Shown one piece after another: positions 38,134 to 43,385 of a stretch of 43,385 nt of DNA. Below the pieces are notes generated by a model. That model saw only the letters and a list, made by a program, of their open reading frames with translations. It ran no database searches and was not told where the DNA came from. The stretch is from an archaeon GW2011_AR18. GTDB taxonomy: Archaea > Nanobdellota > Nanobdellia > SCGC-AAA011-G17 > GW2011-AR18. Location: assembly GCA_000806155.1 (NCBI GenBank), contig JWKX01000002.1, positions 1-43,385 on the forward strand, read 5' to 3'. Position 1 is the stretch's first letter; every line of letters starts with the position of its first letter. Position numbers and translations under genes: made by a program.

Positions 38134-40503
38134 ATGAAAAAATCACATATAAATCTGTACGCAGTTTTAGCCTTATTACTATTAGTTTTACCTGTATATG
38201 CAGATCATGATCCAACACATTTGCCTGAAAGTTCTGGAGCAGGCGGTGGTGCTGTAGGTGGAGATGCAATTGTTATACCTATAATTGATACAGATGATGA
38301 TACTATAGAAGATTCTCAAGATAATTGCCCAATAAACAGCAATACAGAACAAAGTGATTATGATAATGATGGAGAGGGAGACATATGTGATATAGATGAT
38401 TTTCTAGCAGATCTAGAGATTGATGAAGAGGAATATAATACTGAAACAAAACAATTATTCATTAGAGTAGTAAATAACGGACAAGATGATTACATAAACT
38501 ATCAGACAACAGAAAATCTAGCATCAGCACTAGAGAATTCTGCAGGTGAGCTTGAAGCGAAGCCTAAACTAAAAGTGTCATGGTCTGCAATAGCAGATGG
38601 TACAATAACAGATATTGCAGAGATAGAGATGCCACCAGCAGTCACTACAAATTTAGATATACAAGATACATTAATTTCCGGAAATTCAGTAGAGTACACA
38701 TTTGAAAATATTGAGGCTCCAACAACAAATTCAATATTAACTGTAGAATTAGATACAGAAGATGCAGTGGCAGAATCAAATGAGAATAATGTTTATGCTC
38801 TGGCATTTGTCGGAACACTAGTATCAATAAAATCAGTAACAGAAAATCTAGAGGGAAGTTTTAATCCAGAATATAATATATTCAAAGATGAATTTACAAT
38901 AGCAGCTGAAGATGGAGAGGATACAATAACACTAGATCTACAACTAGCAAAGTACTCCCTATTTATTCCAATATTCAATGAACAAATAAATGAGGAACAA
39001 ATAAAAGTAACAGAAATAGAAGAAGTTGACGGAATCATTGAGTACGATTTATTTTATGATGTAAAATTAGGTGAAAATGAAGATAATATAAATTTTAATC
39101 CAGATGGAACAGCAACCATAAAATTATATAATGGAAATAATAGGATACGTGCAAGAATAATAACAGATGACTTTATTGAGGATTCTATAAGTTATGATTT
39201 CATAGTACAAAAAGAAAATGGAGTGGTTCCTATAGAACTTGTAACATTAACATCAATCAGTGATGATTTAGAGGGTAACATAGACCCAGTATTCAATCCA
39301 GAAACGAAGTTGTACAGTTTACGTGCAAGAGGATATGAAGATGTTGCAAGATTTGATTTAGAAACATCAAAAGAGACAGAAATTTATTTTTATTCCTTTA
39401 CCAATGATGAAAAAGATATTAAACCAATAGATACTAATACAGTATATTTCAGACTACATGAAGGGGAGAATACAATATGGTTTGGTGTTGTACAGCCAGA
39501 TTTCTGCACACCAGAAGGTTCTTGTGAGACTGTGGCTTATTCAGTAACAATAACAAAAGATGCTTTACTAGATAATGATGGCGATCTTGTAGATGATAAT
39601 GTAGATAATTGTTTGGGATTAGTAAATGCATTGCAATTAAATGCTGATAATGATATATTTGGAGATGATTGTGATAATAATCCTAATTTAGCATATTGGG
39701 ATAGAGCACAGATAAAGACAACAGGAATAACAAACTTGAGACTATTACTTAATAATGTTGACTTAGCAAAAAATCCAAAATACCTTCCTGCATTCTCAAC
39801 ATACTTAAATGTAAGTGACGGAGATTTAGAATTGTTAGGATTAACACATGATTTCAACACAAACAAAATTGATCTAAGCAGACTAACAATAAACTTAAGC
39901 ACAAATTATATTGGGGTAGACTTTGATGGACAATTGCAAGCAGATGAAACTAAAACACTGTATTTCAAAAATAATAACTTTGCAAAATTATGTGTGAAAG
40001 ATGCAAAAGTAACAAGTCAAGATGATATAAGTGCAGACTGTAACCAAGAAAATGAGTATGACTTTACAGCTTGTTTAAATAATGCTGCAGGAATTACTAT
40101 AAATTCTATCACATGTACACAAATAGAAAATAGTTTATTGCAAGTCTCAGGACTGAAAAATTCAGGAATAGAGGGAACACCAACACCAGCACCAAGTGAT
40201 CCTAGTCCCGGAGGCGGAGGTGGTGGAGGAAGAAGAAGTTCACCTACTCAGATAGTCAATATAACAAACACACAAAACTCAACATTTAGAGCTACAGTAC
40301 CTAGCACACCTGTACAGCCTATAGCAGAACAACCAGTACAGGATATAAAAACAGAACAACCTAATGCAGAAAATCCTATAACAGGACAGGCTGTAACTGA
40401 TACAGGAAGCAACAGAAAATATATCCCAATAGCTGCAGGTTCATTGGCTTTACTTGGAATAGGAACTTATGTTGGATTAAGGTTCTATAAGAAGAAAAAT
40501 TAA
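38134..40503 (+). CDS. Anchored thrombospondin type-3-repeat surface protein, C-terminal TM
   Basis: Signal peptide; DTDDDTIEDSQDNCPINSNTEQSDYDNDGEGDICD; second Ca-binding-like repeat DNDGDLVDDNVDNC; Gly-rich linker; C-terminal TM. Confidence 0.85.
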   Translation: MKKSHINLYAVLALLLLVLPVYADHDPTHLPESSGAGGGAVGGDAIVIPIIDTDDDTIEDSQDNCPINSNTEQSDYDNDGEGDICDIDDFLADLEIDEEEYNTETKQLFIRVVNNGQDDYINYQTTENLASALENSAGELEAKPKLKVSWSAIADGTITDIAEIEMPPAVTTNLDIQDTLISGNSVEYTFENIEAPTTNSILTVELDTEDAVAESNENNVYALAFVGTLVSIKSVTENLEGSFNPEYNIFKDEFTIAAEDGEDTITLDLQLAKYSLFIPIFNEQINEEQIKVTEIEEVDGIIEYDLFYDVKLGENEDNINFNPDGTATIKLYNGNNRIRARIITDDFIEDSISYDFIVQKENGVVPIELVTLTSISDDLEGNIDPVFNPETKLYSLRARGYEDVARFDLETSKETEIYFYSFTNDEKDIKPIDTNTVYFRLHEGENTIWFGVVQPDFCTPEGSCETVAYSVTITKDALLDNDGDLVDDNVDNCLGLVNALQLNADNDIFGDDCDNNPNLAYWDRAQIKTTGITNLRLLLNNVDLAKNPKYLPAFSTYLNVSDGDLELLGLTHDFNTNKIDLSRLTINLSTNYIGVDFDGQLQADETKTLYFKNNNFAKLCVKDAKVTSQDDISADCNQENEYDFTACLNNAAGITINSITCTQIENSLLQVSGLKNSGIEGTPTPAPSDPSPGGGGGGGRRSSPTQIVNITNTQNSTFRATVPSTPVQPIAEQPVQDIKTEQPNAENPITGQAVTDTGSNRKYIPIAAGSLALLGIGTYVGLRFYKKKN

Positions 40504-40557
40504 TCTCTTTTTTTTAATTAAAAATCTTTATATATAAGTTTAGAGGTGAAACAATAT

Positions 40558-41028
40558 ATGGTTGCAGAAGAGGTGTTACAACAAGGATTAATTTTTATTC
40601 CAGCAGTTTCTCTAGGATTAATTTTAGGATTATATGAATTAATATTAATACACAGAGATGAAAATTTCAGAGGAAGCCATTGGCTAGGGCATGGAATACA
40701 TTCTGTAGTATTCATGATAGTAGCATTATTCTTTGTATTCAATACAGACTATTTCCTGCAAGTAACAGGATTAGGAGAAAAAGGGTGGCCAATAATAAGC
40801 AATCCATGGGCTGTAAGAATAATAATAGGATTAATACTAAATATAAAAATGCATGCAGTATCTGCTGTAATAAAAGGCGGACTCAGAGGAAGCATGACAG
40901 GCGGAATGACAGAGCATTGGACACATACAACAATAGTCTCAGTATTAGTGGTAGTTGCCCCATTATATTGGCCATTGATAGTAACTTTCTTACCAGAATG
41001 GGCTGGCGGACCTGCAATAACAGAGTAA
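40558..41028 (+). CDS. Conserved-looking multi-TM protein; start placed at ATG after GAGGTG SD (ORF track starts at 40546)
   Basis: Four hydrophobic segments; SD-like gaggtg 9-14 nt before ATG. Confidence 0.65.
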   Translation: MVAEEVLQQGLIFIPAVSLGLILGLYELILIHRDENFRGSHWLGHGIHSVVFMIVALFFVFNTDYFLQVTGLGEKGWPIISNPWAVRIIIGLILNIKMHAVSAVIKGGLRGSMTGGMTEHWTHTTIVSVLVVVAPLYWPLIVTFLPEWAGGPAITE

Positions 41029-41040
41029 ATTAATCATAAA

Positions 41041-42414
41041 ATGCATAAAACAAAAAACAAAACAGACTTCTTGAAATATTTTTTAATATTAATAGTATTA
41101 TTATCAGCATCATTCTTAATATTAGCAAATGATCAACTCCAAACAGGAAGTGCTATAAAAACTTTAGATAGATCATCTCTACAAAAAAGTACAGAAACAA
41201 CAGATACAGGAACATTAAAAGTAGAAACAAATCCTATAGGTGCTTCTGTGATCATAAATAATATGAGAAAAAACACACCAGCAATATTAAACCTTCCTAC
41301 AGGGAATCATCAGCTTAAGATTACTAAGACAGGATATAAAGAATCAATAATCAATATAGAAATAAAACCTGGAGAAATCTTGAATGTAAATGAAGAATTA
41401 ACTCCATTAAATCTAGTAAAATTCAGTTCAAATCCAACATCATCAAAACTCTATATTAATGGAAATTTTAGAGGCAACACACCTTTCAATAGTTATCTAG
41501 ATCGTGGGACATATGAAGTTCTAATAAAAAAAGATGGATATTCAGATTATAAAAATACAATAATAATTAATGGAGCACAAAATATAAATGCAGAATTATC
41601 ACAACTTGCAACAGTAAAAATAATTTCATCAATACAGGGAGTAAATGTTGCTATAGAAAAAAAGCCTGGAGTATTTGAATCATTAGGAAAAACACCATTG
41701 ACAACACGTTTGAAGACAGGGGATTATAATCTAAGATTAACACTTGGAAATATAAATCCTTCAATTTATTACTATAAATTAAAAGTAAGAGGATTATCAA
41801 CAAATTTCAATGCAGACTTAAGAGAATATCCTGATCTGAAAATAAACAGTGAACCTTCTGGAGCTGATGTATATTCTACAGTTGCTAATTCACGTGAGAG
41901 ACACTTCCTTGGAAAAACACCATTAGAAATCAAGGATATATCGCTAATAGCACCAAATTCCATCAATAATTATGGGATTGAAATAGTAAAAAATAATTAT
42001 CTGCCTTATACAAAACAGATAAGCATCAATGAACAGACACCAATAGATATTAATACAAACTTAGTCCAGATAACAAATATACATGTAGATGTAATAAATA
42101 ATTTCATACCAAGGAATACTACTGTATATCTTTACGCATACGATATCAATACAGGTAATATCCTCTCAAATCCTGTATATTCATTGAGTTCAGGAAGAGC
42201 AAACTGGAATTTTGACTATAATATAAATAGTAATACAGAGAGAAGATATCAGTTAGTAGTACAGTATAAGAAAGCAGATTACTCAGATAGGGCAAGAGAT
42301 GCAAGAAGTGATAATTACAGGACAGTATCTAAAGATATTACATTAAATCCAGGACAACAGATGAAAATACAAGTAATCAATGGTGTGAGAGAACTTGTAA
42401 TAAGGGTAATTTAA
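41041..42414 (+). CDS. Anchored PEGA-domain surface protein
   Basis: GTLKVETNPIGASVIINNMRKNTPAILNLPTGNHQLKITKTGYKE and further PEGA repeats. Confidence 0.88.
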   Translation: MHKTKNKTDFLKYFLILIVLLSASFLILANDQLQTGSAIKTLDRSSLQKSTETTDTGTLKVETNPIGASVIINNMRKNTPAILNLPTGNHQLKITKTGYKESIINIEIKPGEILNVNEELTPLNLVKFSSNPTSSKLYINGNFRGNTPFNSYLDRGTYEVLIKKDGYSDYKNTIIINGAQNINAELSQLATVKIISSIQGVNVAIEKKPGVFESLGKTPLTTRLKTGDYNLRLTLGNINPSIYYYKLKVRGLSTNFNADLREYPDLKINSEPSGADVYSTVANSRERHFLGKTPLEIKDISLIAPNSINNYGIEIVKNNYLPYTKQISINEQTPIDINTNLVQITNIHVDVINNFIPRNTTVYLYAYDINTGNILSNPVYSLSSGRANWNFDYNINSNTERRYQLVVQYKKADYSDRARDARSDNYRTVSKDITLNPGQQMKIQVINGVRELVIRVI

Positions 42415-42477
42415 CTTTTCTTTTATATAAATCATAATAGATAAATGCTTAAATACTCTACATAGACAAATTACAAC

Positions 42478-43224
42478 ATGAGATTAACATTAAATGAACC
42501 AAGATTCCTGAAAGACAGTATATTAATAATTTCTGAATTAGTAAATGAGGCTAATCTAAAGATATTAAAAGATAGGATAGAATTAGTAGCAATGGATCCT
42601 GCAAATGTATCAATGGTAATATTCAACTTATTAAGCAGTGCATTTGCTGAGTATGATGTAAAGGCTGAAAAAACAATAGGAATAAATCTAGTAAATCTAA
42701 CACAGATATTAAAGAGAGTAAAGCCAACAGAGATATTAACATTAGAATTAGATGAAGAGAGAAACAGGATGCATGTAATACTAAAAGGAACAACAACAAA
42801 AAATTTTGAATTAAGCTTATTAGATATAGATGAGAGGGAACAGAAAATACCAACTCTAAAATTCAATGCGAAAATTGAGACAAACACATTAATGTTCAAT
42901 GATGCAATAGAAGACATGGATATAATAGGAGACAGTCTAAGCTTATCAGCAAGCACAAATAATTTTGTGATAGAATCAGAGGGAACAATAAGCAAAGGAA
43001 AAGTAGAGATAACAAGCGATGATGAGACAACAATACAGGTAGGAGACAAAGGGGTAAGCTCAAGATACTCAATAGAATACCTGAAGAAGATAATAAAAGG
43101 AAGCAAATTAACAAATGTTGTCACATTGGAATTCGGGCAGGATTATCCACTAAGAACTGAATACAGAGTCGTAGATAAACTAAGCTTACAATTCATACTA
43201 GCTCCAAGAACACCAACAGACTGA
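42478..43224 (+). CDS. pcn: DNA polymerase sliding clamp (PCNA)
   Basis: ELVNEANLKILKDRIELVAMDPANVSMVIFNLLSSAF; PLRTEYRVVDKLSLQFILAPR. Confidence 0.95.
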   Translation: MRLTLNEPRFLKDSILIISELVNEANLKILKDRIELVAMDPANVSMVIFNLLSSAFAEYDVKAEKTIGINLVNLTQILKRVKPTEILTLELDEERNRMHVILKGTTTKNFELSLLDIDEREQKIPTLKFNAKIETNTLMFNDAIEDMDIIGDSLSLSASTNNFVIESEGTISKGKVEITSDDETTIQVGDKGVSSRYSIEYLKKIIKGSKLTNVVTLEFGQDYPLRTEYRVVDKLSLQFILAPRTPTD

Positions 43225-43385
43225 TGAAAAAAATATATTTTACAATCTTATTAATACCAATATTCATCCTGTTATTAAGTTTCAAAGTTTTTGTATATGA
43301 CGAAAATTCTTATAAGCAACAATTCAGAGAAAATAATATCTATACAAAATATAATGAGAGCTATGTAAACAATATAAGTTCTAAT
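43224..43385 (+). CDS. Membrane protein N-terminus (partial, DUF1461-like?)
   Basis: MKKIYFTILLIPIFILLLSFKVFVYDENSYKQQFRENNIYTKYNES..., runs off window; ATG overlaps PCNA stop. Confidence 0.5.
   Translation, partial: MKKIYFTILLIPIFILLLSFKVFVYDENSYKQQFRENNIYTKYNESYVNNISSN

Noticed and set aside
42471-43124. 217-aa minus-strand ORF
   Set aside because: Antisense to a clear PCNA gene; hydrophobic Ser/Leu-rich translation typical of AT-rich antisense frames.

Overview
AT-rich archaeal window. Gene content (Cbf5, L31e, L39e, PDCD5, S19e, ValRS, aRF1, ScpB, aMBF1, METTL5-like MTase, Rpo11, Sec11-type signal peptidase, TFS, PCNA) plus many LamG/PEGA/thrombospondin-3/Cys-rich anchored surface proteins suggests a DPANN-type (Woese-/Pacearchaeota-like) genome; this assignment is inferred from gene style only. 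Main observations: (1) cbf5 is interrupted exactly inside the catalytic Asp codon by a 21-nt insert carrying all three stop codons in frame. The insert folds into a complete bulge-helix-bulge (BHB) motif, and its predicted excision restores GHGGTLDPGVTGVLP. (2) The aRF1 has GGFSQ in place of the GGQSA loop and NIKD in place of NIKS. (3) A short '[ILPQT]TGx[AS/LP][VI]' motif recurs at residues ~33-39, just after the N-terminal TM, in six surface proteins, and before the C-terminal TM in a seventh. (4) There is an unnamed 'LLKL..xNAH..VCY/VCC' Cys-containing repeat module and a separate shared C-terminal anchoring module. (5) The S19e operon leader contains three back-to-back hairpins, one of which sequesters the SD-like GGAG. 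(6) A tRNA-Phe has C at the normally invariant U55.
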